From Segatella buccae ATCC 33574 (GTDB lineage: Bacteria > Bacteroidota > Bacteroidia > Bacteroidales > Bacteroidaceae), in NCBI RefSeq assembly GCF_000184945.1, contig NZ_GL586311.1:988502-1052501 (forward strand): a stretch of DNA of 64,000 nt, written 5' to 3'. The notes under the pieces were generated by a model. That model did no database searches. It had not been told where the DNA came from and worked only from the letters and a program-made list of their open reading frames with translations. Of this stretch, positions 9,362 to 17,417 are shown piece by piece; the first letter of the stretch is position 1, and every line of letters begins with the position of its first letter. Both the position numbers and the translations under genes were made by a program.

Positions 9362-10315
9362 ATGAAAAAGTTCTACCTGGCATTGGCATTGCTCTCCTTG
9401 CTTGCCCTGTCGATTGATGCACAAAATGAGAAAAGATTACTGAAGTTTAGCACTAATTCCGGAAACAGCCGAATATTCGAATACGACAAAGATGGCAAAC
9501 TAAGCAAAATGCAGACCATTATACAAGACGTAATGGACAAAGAAAATCACGTAAGCACATTTACTTATACAGCCGACAAGATAGTCCAGAGCTTTTATGA
9601 AGGCAATCCTGCTAATACAGACACGCGTATCGCAATATTGGAGAATGGCATAGTGAAGTCGGAGGCTCTCACTTGTTCTTATGCTAAAGGTGGCTTACCC
9701 CCCTACACTTATCAATACACTTACACCTACAATAACCATAAACAACTGACAGAGATACTTGAAGTCCCTTCCATCTTTTACACCACCATCTACAAACTTA
9801 CATGGGCCAACAGTGATTTAACACTCATCACATGCTACAGGGAAAACGAACCGATGGGAGAAATTCATTTGGACTATGACAAGACAATAGACAATCCTTA
9901 TCTTGCTCTCGTGTTTAATCCGCTTACAATGATACTCAGCAAAGGGAGTGTAGAACCTATGGGACAACTCTTTGGCGGCTATTTTGGCACCGTATTCAAA
10001 CATCCTGTAAAATCCATACATTACAAGGTATTAAAAAAAGATGAATTCCTTTGGTCTTCCGAAGATGATATGGAAATGACTTACACTAAAAATGCCGATG
10101 GAGACATAACCGAAGTAACAATAACAGGACAAGAAACGGAAATGGCGACTTTGGAATGGAGCAAAATTGCTACTGGCATCACTCCTCCCCGACAGACCAA
10201 CAGCACGGCAAAGGCCTGCTACACCATCAGCGGTATGCGCCAAAAAGCACCTGCAAAAGGCCTGAACATCATCAAAGAGCCCGATGGTACGGTGAAGAAA
10301 GTCATCATCCGATAA
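9362..10315 (+). CDS. Secreted protein of unknown function with YD-like repeats and C-terminal sorting-type tail
   Basis: The ATG at 9362 is chosen because it begins a clear signal peptide (MKKFYLALALLSLLALSIDA) and lies downstream of the promoter; an upstream in-frame start at 9299 overlaps that promoter. The mature ~300 residues are rich in Tyr/Thr beta-strands with an EYDKDGKLSKMQT segment and YTYTYNN, reminiscent of DUF4595/YD-type beta proteins, but I cannot assign a family firmly. The C-terminus (YTISGMRQKAPAKG...KKVIIR) is closely similar to the tails of the proteins at 13073 and 24360, which suggests a common secretion or anchoring signal. Base composition is lower in GC than the flanking genes. 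Confidence 0.7.
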   Translation: MKKFYLALALLSLLALSIDAQNEKRLLKFSTNSGNSRIFEYDKDGKLSKMQTIIQDVMDKENHVSTFTYTADKIVQSFYEGNPANTDTRIAILENGIVKSEALTCSYAKGGLPPYTYQYTYTYNNHKQLTEILEVPSIFYTTIYKLTWANSDLTLITCYRENEPMGEIHLDYDKTIDNPYLALVFNPLTMILSKGSVEPMGQLFGGYFGTVFKHPVKSIHYKVLKKDEFLWSSEDDMEMTYTKNADGDITEVTITGQETEMATLEWSKIATGITPPRQTNSTAKACYTISGMRQKAPAKGLNIIKEPDGTVKKVIIR

Positions 10316-10378
10316 CTTCCCTCGGAGCGTCTCCGCATATCATATCATTTCCTTAAACGCAAGACGCTCTCTTTATCA

Positions 10379-11077
10379 TCACCCAAGCACGCCCTTTTCA
10401 CCCTTCAGGTCTATCACTTCCCCTCTCCCCTCGGAGAGAGGCCGGGGGTGAGGCTTTTTCCTCATCACCGTCAGTCCATCCCTCAAAGGCAGCATCACAA
10501 TCTCCACGCGTGGGTCTTCCGCCACATAGTCATTGAATTTTCTGATGCCCAATGTCTGCCCGTCATGGTCGTAATTGGCATCCACCACATGTCCGTCCCA
10601 CAGCGTGTTGTCGGCCAATATGAAACCACCGGGGCGCAACACGGACAAAGCCATCTCATAGGTCTCCACATAGGTGCGCTTGTCGCCGTCGATGAACACC
10701 ATGTCGAATGTCACCCCGAGTTTCGGAGCCTCGGTAATGGCATCCCCGATGCGGAAATCTATCTTCCCTGCCACGGGCGAACCTTCTATCCACGGCCGCG
10801 TGAAATCCTCCATCTCGTCGTTGATTTCAAACGTGTAGAGCCGTCCGCCGTCGACGAGTCCTTCGGCCATGCAAATGGCACTGTAGCCCGAGAAGGTGCC
10901 CACCTCAAGAATGTTGCGCGGCCTGACCATCTCCACCAGCATTTTCAACAACCGTCCCTGCACATGACCGCTGGCCATGCGCCCGTGGATGGTGTGGATG
11001 TTGGTGGCACGATAGAGCCGGTAGAGGTAGTCGCCCTCACAGTCGGTGTGGGCGGCGATATATTCGTCAATGCTCAT
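10379..11077 (-). CDS. Class I SAM-dependent O-methyltransferase (family 3)
   Basis: The 232-residue protein matches the small cation-dependent O-methyltransferases of the catechol-OMT type. It has ILEVGTFSGYSA (residues 56-67, SAM-binding motif I), FIDGDK (residues 128-133) and ILADNTLW (residues 153-160), where Asp130, Asp156 and Asn157 would bind the metal. The start at 11077 (MSIDEY) is chosen because its ATGA overlaps the aroQ stop by 4 bp, showing translational coupling. The last 24 residues (from about 209, PHPRPLSEGRGE) lie beyond the normal end of the fold and are encoded by an intergenic-type palindromic repeat. The natural substrate is unknown. Confidence 0.85.
   Translation of the reverse strand: MSIDEYIAAHTDCEGDYLYRLYRATNIHTIHGRMASGHVQGRLLKMLVEMVRPRNILEVGTFSGYSAICMAEGLVDGGRLYTFEINDEMEDFTRPWIEGSPVAGKIDFRIGDAITEAPKLGVTFDMVFIDGDKRTYVETYEMALSVLRPGGFILADNTLWDGHVVDANYDHDGQTLGIRKFNDYVAEDPRVEIVMLPLRDGLTVMRKKPHPRPLSEGRGEVIDLKGEKGVLG
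10415..10453. repeat. Palindromic GC-rich repeat inside the methyltransferase 3' end
   Basis: A C-rich then G-rich palindrome (CCCCTCTCC...GGAGAG then GGCCGGGGGTGAGG) resembles the repeats at 62983 and 63883. Here it is read as codons for HPRPLSEGRGE at the end of the O-methyltransferase. Confidence 0.55.
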
Positions 11078-11496
11078 TGGGCGGCGATAATGGCTTCTAT
11101 GGCAAGGCGGTAGGAGTCGAGACCGAACCCCGCAATCACGCCCATACATGCGCAACTGATCATGCTCTTGTGCCGGAACTCCTCACGCTTGTGTACGTTG
11201 GAGATATGCACCTCCACCACCGGAGCCTTCAACGAGCGTATGCAGTCTTGCAGGGCAATGCTCGTGTGGGTGTAGGCTCCGGCGTTGAGCACCACGCCGT
11301 CGGCCTCAAACCCCACCTCCTGCAACTTGTCGATGAGTTCTCCCTCCACATTGCTCTGATAATAGGCTATCTCCACATCGGGATAACGCTTCCGCAGTGT
11401 GTCAAGATAGCTCTCGAAAGAACTACTGCCGTAGATGCCCGGTTCGCGCACACCAAGCAGATTCAGGTTGGGCCCGTTGATGATTTGTATTTTCAT
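11074..11496 (-). CDS. aroQ: Type II 3-dehydroquinate dehydratase
   Basis: This 140-residue protein carries out step three of the shikimate pathway, dehydrating 3-dehydroquinate to 3-dehydroshikimate. It is the normal length and has the family motifs in order: NGPNLNLLG (7-15), the flexible loop RxPxIYG with catalytic Tyr22, QSNVEGELID (47-56), NAGAYTHTS (71-79) and VHISNVHKREEFRHKS (96-111) with catalytic His97. The start at 11496 is set by the conserved MKIQIINGPN; the longer frame upstream adds unrelated residues and crosses the divergent xerD promoter. It overlaps the O-methyltransferase by 4 bp, so both are made from one transcript. Confidence 0.95.
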   Translation of the reverse strand: MKIQIINGPNLNLLGVREPGIYGSSSFESYLDTLRKRYPDVEIAYYQSNVEGELIDKLQEVGFEADGVVLNAGAYTHTSIALQDCIRSLKAPVVEVHISNVHKREEFRHKSMISCACMGVIAGFGLDSYRLAIEAIIAAQ

Positions 11497-11511
11497 ATCG
11501 ATATTTTTTCT

Positions 11512-11519
11512 TATCTTTG
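11512..11519 (+). promoter_or_regulatory. -7 box (TATCTTTG) for xerD
   Basis: A TAnnTTTG match lies about 98 bp before the chosen xerD start. The leader contains a CTCTCA/TGAGAG hairpin near 11537-11554. Confidence 0.6.
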
Positions 11520-11616
11520 CATAAGATAGGCTTCTCTCAGCGATTTGAGAGCAAGTGCTAATCGCCCCGTTGGTGCAGTCGGCCAATGGATGGCAACGAC
11601 AAAGTTAGAAATAAAA

Positions 11617-12531
11617 ATGCAAACAGACAAGGATTTGGCTTCAAATATTGCGAAAGCCTATCTGCGCTACCTGAAGCTGGAGCGCAACTACTCCGAGAAC
11701 ACCGTGGAGGCCTACCGCCACGACTTGGGTTATCTTATGGCTTTTCTGAAAGAACGCGGGTTGGCTGCCGTCGATGCCGAACTGAGCGACATGGAGGAGT
11801 TTGCCGCCACCCTCCACGAGAAGAATGTGTCGGCGCGGTCGCAGTCGCGCATCCTCAGCGGGGTGCGCTCGTTCTACCGTTTCCTGCGGCTGGACGGCTA
11901 CATGGAGACCGACCCCACCGAACTGCTCGGCTCGCCGCAGACGGGAGAGCACCTGCCGGAATATCTGTCTACCGAAGAGGTGGACTTGCTGGAAGGCTCC
12001 ATCGACTTGAGCAAGTGGGAGGGGCAGCGCAACAAGGCCATCATCGAGGTGCTCTTCTCTTGCGGATTGCGCGTGTCGGAACTGGTGAACCTGAAATTCA
12101 GCGACCTCTTCCCCGAAGAGAAGTTTGTCCGCGTCATCGGCAAGGGCAACAAGGAGCGGCTTGTGCCCATCTCGTCGAGTGCCCTGCGACAGCTTGAACT
12201 ATGGTATATGGACCGCAATCTGATGACCATCAAGCCCGGCGAGGAAGACTACGTGTTTCTCAACCGGCGCGGCCATCACCTCACGCGCACCATGATACTC
12301 ATCATGATCAAGCGGCAGGCCGTGGCTGCGGGCATCAAGAAAACCATTTCGCCCCACACCCTGCGCCACTCCTTTGCCACGGCTCTACTCAAGGGCGGTG
12401 CCGACCTGCGGGCCATTCAGGCCATGCTCGGCCATGAGAGCATAGGCACCACCGAGGTCTACACCCACCTCGAAACCTCCGACTTGCGCCGCGAAATATT
12501 GGAGCACCATCCGCGCAACATGCGGCAATAG
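11617..12531 (+). CDS. xerD: Tyrosine recombinase XerD
   Basis: The 304-residue site-specific recombinase would resolve chromosome dimers at dif with XerC. It has an N-terminal SAM-like DNA-binding domain (residues ~10-100) and a C-terminal catalytic domain with all expected residues: Arg152 (CGLRVSEL), Lys176 (GKGNKE), His247 and Arg250 (PHTLRHSF), His273 (LGHES) and nucleophile Tyr282 (EVYTH). The ATG at 11617 (MQTDKD) gives the family's usual length; ATG 11590 would add nine residues. It is transcribed alone and divergently from aroQ. A phage or element integrase is less likely because the sequence is close to the housekeeping XerD pattern and no element surrounds it. Confidence 0.88.
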   Translation: MQTDKDLASNIAKAYLRYLKLERNYSENTVEAYRHDLGYLMAFLKERGLAAVDAELSDMEEFAATLHEKNVSARSQSRILSGVRSFYRFLRLDGYMETDPTELLGSPQTGEHLPEYLSTEEVDLLEGSIDLSKWEGQRNKAIIEVLFSCGLRVSELVNLKFSDLFPEEKFVRVIGKGNKERLVPISSSALRQLELWYMDRNLMTIKPGEEDYVFLNRRGHHLTRTMILIMIKRQAVAAGIKKTISPHTLRHSFATALLKGGADLRAIQAMLGHESIGTTEVYTHLETSDLRREILEHHPRNMRQ

Positions 12532-12653
12532 ACCGTCCTGCAGCTCTTCAAGCATCCCCCCCTTTTTTAGTATTCCCCCCATTGAAAGTTTCCCGGAAAA
12601 GCCCTGCCACAAAGTTTGGGAGTGGGGAGGCGAACAAGGGGCCTGCTGCCGCA
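12532..12653 (+). other. Intergenic stretch after xerD
   Basis: C-rich and G-rich runs but no gene and no clear terminator; the dispersed 300-bp repeat follows. Confidence 0.4.
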
Positions 12654-12937
12654 TATAGTGCAAACTATTAAATCTTTTGAAAAAGCCTGACACGATATTC
12701 TTCCACAGCCATTTGTCACGCCGGCTATCTCCGCCTGATCAGTCCAATTAGCCTCATCAATTTTCTCGCTCGGCCCGAGCGGCATTGCAAAAGGGCCACA
12801 GTCTGGAAGTGAAGAAGCCCCTTTGATAACCCCGTCCGGGCCTCTCAGGGAGACCGTTTGGGCCGAATGGCCTGGCCGGCAGGGGACGGAAACGAAAACG
12901 GGGAACGCAGACCTGCGTTCCCCGTAGTGCAAAGATA
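12654..12937 (-). repeat. Dispersed ~300-bp repeat, copy 1 (promoter box + hairpin)
   Basis: Read on the minus strand, this copy begins with TATCTTTG (complement of 12930-12937). A perfect hairpin with arms GGGGAACGCAG/CTGCGTTCCCC and then GTTTTCGTTT follow at once. The rest is conserved with the other copies, ending in a GGCTTTTT...AAAGATTTAATA...ACTATA segment. Its hairpin arms differ in sequence from copies 2-4 (which use GGGAAGCA/TGCTTCCC) but still pair. It sits between convergent xerD and the 13073 gene. Confidence 0.75.
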
Positions 12938-13072
12938 CGGCTTTTTCGGGCGTTTTCCAAATGTGTGCGGAAAGATGTTTACATCCGTCAGGCCGTGTGT
13001 GGGAAGCCTTCAGCTATGTCTCGGAAACTTCCGGTTGTGTCCCGGGAGCATCCGAAGACTTGGTGTGGGTGG

Positions 13073-13864
13073 CTATTTCACCACAAACTTCTTGCCGTCG
13101 CGGATGTAGACGCCCTTGGCCGGGGCCTTTTTCACCTGCATGCCGCTGAGAGTGTAGGTGGCATGGCGGGCGGTCTTGTCGGCCGGCTTCATGTTGCTGA
13201 TGCCCGTGGAAGTGTTCAGATATTCTTCCACCTGCGCCTCGGTGGCACCCGGGAAGAAAGTGAGCACGAAGTCGTCGCACTGCAGCCAGCCCTTGGGCAG
13301 CCCTTGCGACTCCGCCGGCAGTCCGAAGCCTAACTCCATGCTGCTGCCTGTCGTGGCCGGATAGATGATGTTGATGCGCTTCATCTCGGCAAAGCACTCG
13401 CCGATTTTCCGGTAGCCCTTGCTGGCCGCTCCGTCGATGTCGTCTTCATCCATGATGTAAAGGTAACCGAACATGTTGCCCTTTCCCACGGCATCGATGT
13501 CGCCCCGCTGCACGTTGCGCGACACGTTGACACTGGCCGAGAGCACATACACGCCCGCGCCCTTGCCGGCCACGGTCTGGTAGATGCGGTTCACAGGCTC
13601 GATGCTGCCGGCTGTCTGGATGGCACGCACATACCATGCACCTTTGGTGTTGGCAGGCATACTCTTCTGGCTTTTGCCTGTCCATGGGGTGGCCCCTTCG
13701 GTCTGCCAGCCTTTGGCGTGGTTGCCTGTGGCGGCATCGTCGCCTTCAAACTCTTCGAACGAGGGATTCTGCAACTGCAAGGTGTCGGCCGTGAGTGTCT
13801 GAGCCTTGATGTTGGTTGACAATGCCAGCATGGCGGCACTGATGAGGAGAGTAGATTTTTTCAT
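13073..13864 (-). CDS. Secreted protein of unknown function, carbohydrate-binding-like, with C-terminal sorting-type tail
   Basis: A 263-residue protein with a signal peptide (MKKSTLLISAAMLALSTNIKA). The mature N-terminus has NPSFEEFEG and a WYVRAIQ...YQTVAGKGAGVYVLSASV pattern typical of jelly-roll, CBM-like or PA14-like domains, but no family can be named with certainty. The end (YTLSGMQVKKAPAKG...KKFVVK) is nearly the same as the tail of the 9362 protein and resembles short Prevotella-type T9SS C-termini. A second ATG directly upstream (13867) is an equal start option. The promoter at 13933 points to it. Being next to a SusCD locus, glycan binding is possible but only inferred. Confidence 0.65.
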   Translation of the reverse strand: MKKSTLLISAAMLALSTNIKAQTLTADTLQLQNPSFEEFEGDDAATGNHAKGWQTEGATPWTGKSQKSMPANTKGAWYVRAIQTAGSIEPVNRIYQTVAGKGAGVYVLSASVNVSRNVQRGDIDAVGKGNMFGYLYIMDEDDIDGAASKGYRKIGECFAEMKRINIIYPATTGSSMELGFGLPAESQGLPKGWLQCDDFVLTFFPGATEAQVEEYLNTSTGISNMKPADKTARHATYTLSGMQVKKAPAKGVYIRDGKKFVVK

Positions 13865-13932
13865 CATGTCAAATAGGTATTTAGTTAATAAATGAATTTA
13901 GATAAATCTGTTTTTAAGTGTTGAATCGGTTG

Positions 13933-13940
13933 CAAAATTA
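13933..13940 (-). promoter_or_regulatory. -7 box (TAATTTTG on minus strand)
   Basis: The complement of CAAAATTA matches TAnnTTTG and lies 69 bp upstream of the 13864 start. Confidence 0.55.
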
Positions 13941-14063
13941 AAGAAATATTCCACCAGGCCAACCGTTTGATGGTTAAAGTGGGTTAAAAACGAGTGTAAA
14001 AACATCACCAAACTTTGATATTTGACAATCGACTTTGATTTTTGTCTTTTTTGACACTTCGTG

Positions 14064-14230
14064 TTGTCCTGTTTGTTTTTTTTAAGTACTTTTGTCCTCA
14101 ATTCTACGGATATTCGTATCCGGACAATCTATGCTCAATAAAAACCTAATGCAAAAGCGGTCTTGACGAAAGGACCGCACAAAAGTGATGGAATGTAATA
14201 CTATTCAAATATTCTATAAAAAATGTATCT
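14064..14230 (+). promoter_or_regulatory. Promoter and 5' leader of the SusCD operon
   Basis: A TTG at 14064-14066, a 20-bp spacer and TACTTTTG at 14087-14094 form the promoter. The ~130-nt leader contains two small hairpins: GGATA-TTCG-TATCC at 14108-14121 and GCGGTC/GACCGC at 14157-14178. No recognised riboswitch is seen. The rest of the divergent gap (13868-14063) is AT-rich and empty. Confidence 0.6.
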
Positions 14231-17200
14231 ATGAGAACAAGAAGTAGGTTTAAGTACTTTGTTCCCCTGATGTCGGTGCTCATGGTGCTGTGCATGTTGT
14301 TTGCACCCTCCGGCGAGGCCCGTGCCCAGAGAGCAGGCGTCATCACGGGAACAGTTGTGGACGAGCAGGGCGATCCTGTCATCGGAGCCACTGTCGCCGT
14401 GGGCGGAAAAGCCATTGCCGTGACCGACCTCGACGGGCGGTTCAAGGTGTCGGCCACCGCCGGGCAGACCATCACCGTCTCCTACGTGGGCTATAAGGCC
14501 AAGTCGGCCCCGGCCCGTGACGGCATGACCATGACCCTTGGAGCCGATGTGAGCCAGATTCAAGAGGTGCAGGTCGTGGGCTACGGCGTGCAGAAGAAGG
14601 TGACCGTAACCGGCGCCGTGTCGAGTGTGAAGGGCAATGCCCTCGCGGAGACGCCCACCGGTTCGATCAACAACATGCTTGCCGGTGCCGTGACAGGACT
14701 GTCATCGGTGCAGGTGAGCGGTGAGCCGGGTTCCGATGCCGCCGCCATCTACATCCGCGGTAAGGGCACGTTCGTTTCGAGCGGACAGTCACCGCTGCTG
14801 CAGGTAGACGGTGTGGAACGCTCGTTCAACGACCTTGATCCCAACGAGATAGAGAGCATCACCGTACTCAAGGATGCTTCGGCTACGGCCGTCTATGGTG
14901 TGCGCGGTGCCAACGGCGTGATACTCGTCACCACCAAGCGCGGACAGGAGGGCAAGGCCAAGGTCTCGTTCACCTCCAACTGGAGTGTGGTGAAGCCCTC
15001 GAAGGCACTGGAACTGGCCAACTCCTACGAGTATGCCACCTTCCGCAACCGCCGCGACCTCTACGATTTCACCCCCACGGCGACCGCTCAGGAGTTTACA
15101 CCCACCTTCAACGACGCGATATTGAAGAAGTTCAGGACGCACAGCGACCCCATTCTCTATCCCGACCTCAACTGGATAGACTTCGTGCTGGACAAGTCTA
15201 CCCTGCAGAGCCAGCACAACATGAATATCTCGGGCGGCACGAAGACGGCCCGCTACTTCATCTCGGCCGGTGCCTACACGCAGGACGGCATGTTCAAGAC
15301 CCACAACATGCCCTACGACAACAACTACAGCTACAACCGCTTCAACTACCGCGCCAACCTCGACCTCGACGTGACCAAGACCACCCTGCTGTCGCTCAAC
15401 CTCAGCGGCGTGGTGGCCAACAAGACCAATCCGCAGGGGTCGCAGGGGGCCACGGGTTTCTTTAAGTCGCTCTACTATACCACGCCGTTTTCCAGTCCCG
15501 GCATCGTGGATGGCAAATATGTCACCACCAGCACCGACTACGGAGGAGAAAACTCGCTGCCTTTCGTGGGAGCCACGGGCATGGGCTACTACGGAGCGGG
15601 CATCGCCAAGAGCACAACCAACACGCTCAGCGTGGATGTGATACTCAACCAGAAGCTCAACTTCATTACCAAGGGGCTCTCCTTCAAGCTCAAAGGCTCC
15701 TACAACAGCACGTTCTCCTATTATAAGAATGGTACACAGCGGCTGGCCACCTACACCCCGGTGGTTTTGAGCACCGATGCCCAAGGTGTATCGCAGATAG
15801 GCTACAAGATGGTGGGAGCCAACGATGTGATGAGCTACTCCACGGATTCGGGCCGCGGCCGCAACTGGTATATGGACGCGAGCTTCAATTACGACCGCAA
15901 CTTCGGGCTTCATCACGTGGGTGCCCTCTTGCTCTACAACCAGAGCAAGGTGTTCTATCCCCGCACCTATTCGGCCATCCCCATGGGCTATGTGGGCCTT
16001 GTGGGGCGCGTGGCCTACGACTGGAACAACCGCTACATGGCAGAGTTCAACATCGGTTACAACGGGTCGGAGAACTTCCACAAAGACCGCCGCTTCGGCA
16101 CTTTCCCCGCCGTGAGCGTGGGCTGGGTGTTCAGTGACGAGCCTTTCTTCAAGCCCGCCGCCCGGGTGATGTCGTTCGGCAAGCTGCGCGCCACCTACGG
16201 CGTGGTGGGTAACGACAAGATCGGCGGCGACCGCTTCATGTACACCCCCGACCCCTATTACATCAACAACAGCGCCCTGCTCAACCGACAGGGGCGCGCC
16301 TACGACTTCGGTACCGACGGCGCCATACAGAATGCCGCCTTCGAGGCCATGCGCCACAACGAGAACGTGACGTGGGAGAAGGCCTACAAGCAGAACTACG
16401 GTGTGGACCTGCGCTTCTTCAAAGACCGTCTGGGAGCCTCGTTCGACTATTATGTGGAGCATCGTAAGGATATCTTGCTCAAGGACGACACTGCGCCCAA
16501 CCTCATCGGTTTCACACTGCCCTACGCCAATCTCGGCGAGGCGAAGAGCTGGGGTTGGGAACTCTCACTCAGCTGGGACGATAAGATAGGCAAGGGTTTC
16601 CGCTACAACGTGGGCCTGAACCTGTCGCACAACCAAAACGAGATAGTCGAGATGAAGGAGGCCCCGCTCACCTACGCCTACGAGTATGCCAAGGGCCACC
16701 GCATCGGGTCGCGCCGGCTTCATCAGTTCTGGAAGTTCTATTATGAGGGCTGCGAGGCCGACTATGAGAAAGAGTTCGGCAAACCCTTCCCCAAACAGTA
16801 TATCTCCGAGCTGCGCCCCGGCGACTGCGTGTATGTCGACCTCAACGGCGACGGCATCATCGATTCCCACGACACCAGCCGCGAGTTGGGCTCCAAGACC
16901 GACGACCCCGAGTATATCCTTGGTCTCAACCTCGGCTTCACGTGGAAAGATCTCACGGTGTCTACCCGCTGGACGGGTGCTTTCAAGGTGTCGCGCATGT
17001 TGGGCGGCACATTCATGCGCCCCTTCCACAGCAATGCCGACAACGACATGGGCGGACTGCTCAAGTGGATGTACGACAACTCGTGGACGGAGCAGAACCC
17101 CAATGCCTTCTACCCCCGTGTGACGGGAGAGCGGGCTGCCAACCAAAACTACATCGGTTCCACGCTCTATGAGGTGGATGCCGACTATCTCCGACTCAAG

Positions 17201-17398
17201 TCGATCAGCATTTCCTACAACCTTCGTTTCCCGTTCCTCAAGAAACTGAAGGTGCAGAGGTGTGCCCTCACTTTCAGCGGGTACAACATTCTCACCATCT
17301 CCGACTTCCATTGGGGCGACCCCGAGTCGGCTGTGACCGATTCTCCCGCCTATCCGCTGACGAAGACCTATTCGCTTGGTCTGCAAGTCAATTTCTAA
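14231..17398 (+). CDS. SusC-like TonB-dependent outer-membrane transporter 1
   Basis: The 1055-residue protein imports oligosaccharides across the outer membrane with its SusD partner. It has a signal peptide (to about residue 33, ...GEARAQ), a carboxypeptidase-D-like regulatory domain (about 37-112; ITGTVVDEQGDPVIGATV), a TonB-box-like segment QEVQVVGYGVQKK near 116-128, a plug ending in YGVRGANGVILVTTKRG, and a 22-strand barrel ending in SLGLQVNF. There is no STN domain, so it is not regulated by a trans-envelope sigma/anti-sigma pair. The SusD gene follows after 19 bp. The substrate is inferred to be RG-I oligosaccharides from the surrounding enzymes. Confidence 0.93.
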   Translation: MRTRSRFKYFVPLMSVLMVLCMLFAPSGEARAQRAGVITGTVVDEQGDPVIGATVAVGGKAIAVTDLDGRFKVSATAGQTITVSYVGYKAKSAPARDGMTMTLGADVSQIQEVQVVGYGVQKKVTVTGAVSSVKGNALAETPTGSINNMLAGAVTGLSSVQVSGEPGSDAAAIYIRGKGTFVSSGQSPLLQVDGVERSFNDLDPNEIESITVLKDASATAVYGVRGANGVILVTTKRGQEGKAKVSFTSNWSVVKPSKALELANSYEYATFRNRRDLYDFTPTATAQEFTPTFNDAILKKFRTHSDPILYPDLNWIDFVLDKSTLQSQHNMNISGGTKTARYFISAGAYTQDGMFKTHNMPYDNNYSYNRFNYRANLDLDVTKTTLLSLNLSGVVANKTNPQGSQGATGFFKSLYYTTPFSSPGIVDGKYVTTSTDYGGENSLPFVGATGMGYYGAGIAKSTTNTLSVDVILNQKLNFITKGLSFKLKGSYNSTFSYYKNGTQRLATYTPVVLSTDAQGVSQIGYKMVGANDVMSYSTDSGRGRNWYMDASFNYDRNFGLHHVGALLLYNQSKVFYPRTYSAIPMGYVGLVGRVAYDWNNRYMAEFNIGYNGSENFHKDRRFGTFPAVSVGWVFSDEPFFKPAARVMSFGKLRATYGVVGNDKIGGDRFMYTPDPYYINNSALLNRQGRAYDFGTDGAIQNAAFEAMRHNENVTWEKAYKQNYGVDLRFFKDRLGASFDYYVEHRKDILLKDDTAPNLIGFTLPYANLGEAKSWGWELSLSWDDKIGKGFRYNVGLNLSHNQNEIVEMKEAPLTYAYEYAKGHRIGSRRLHQFWKFYYEGCEADYEKEFGKPFPKQYISELRPGDCVYVDLNGDGIIDSHDTSRELGSKTDDPEYILGLNLGFTWKDLTVSTRWTGAFKVSRMLGGTFMRPFHSNADNDMGGLLKWMYDNSWTEQNPNAFYPRVTGERAANQNYIGSTLYEVDADYLRLKSISISYNLRFPFLKKLKVQRCALTFSGYNILTISDFHWGDPESAVTDSPAYPLTKTYSLGLQVNF

Positions 17399-17417
17399 CC
17401 GATAAACCGATTGTGAC

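Noticed and set aside
11545..11616. Longer N-terminus for XerD
   Set aside because: The extra residues do not match the family and start close to the predicted transcription start; ATG 11617 gives the normal length.
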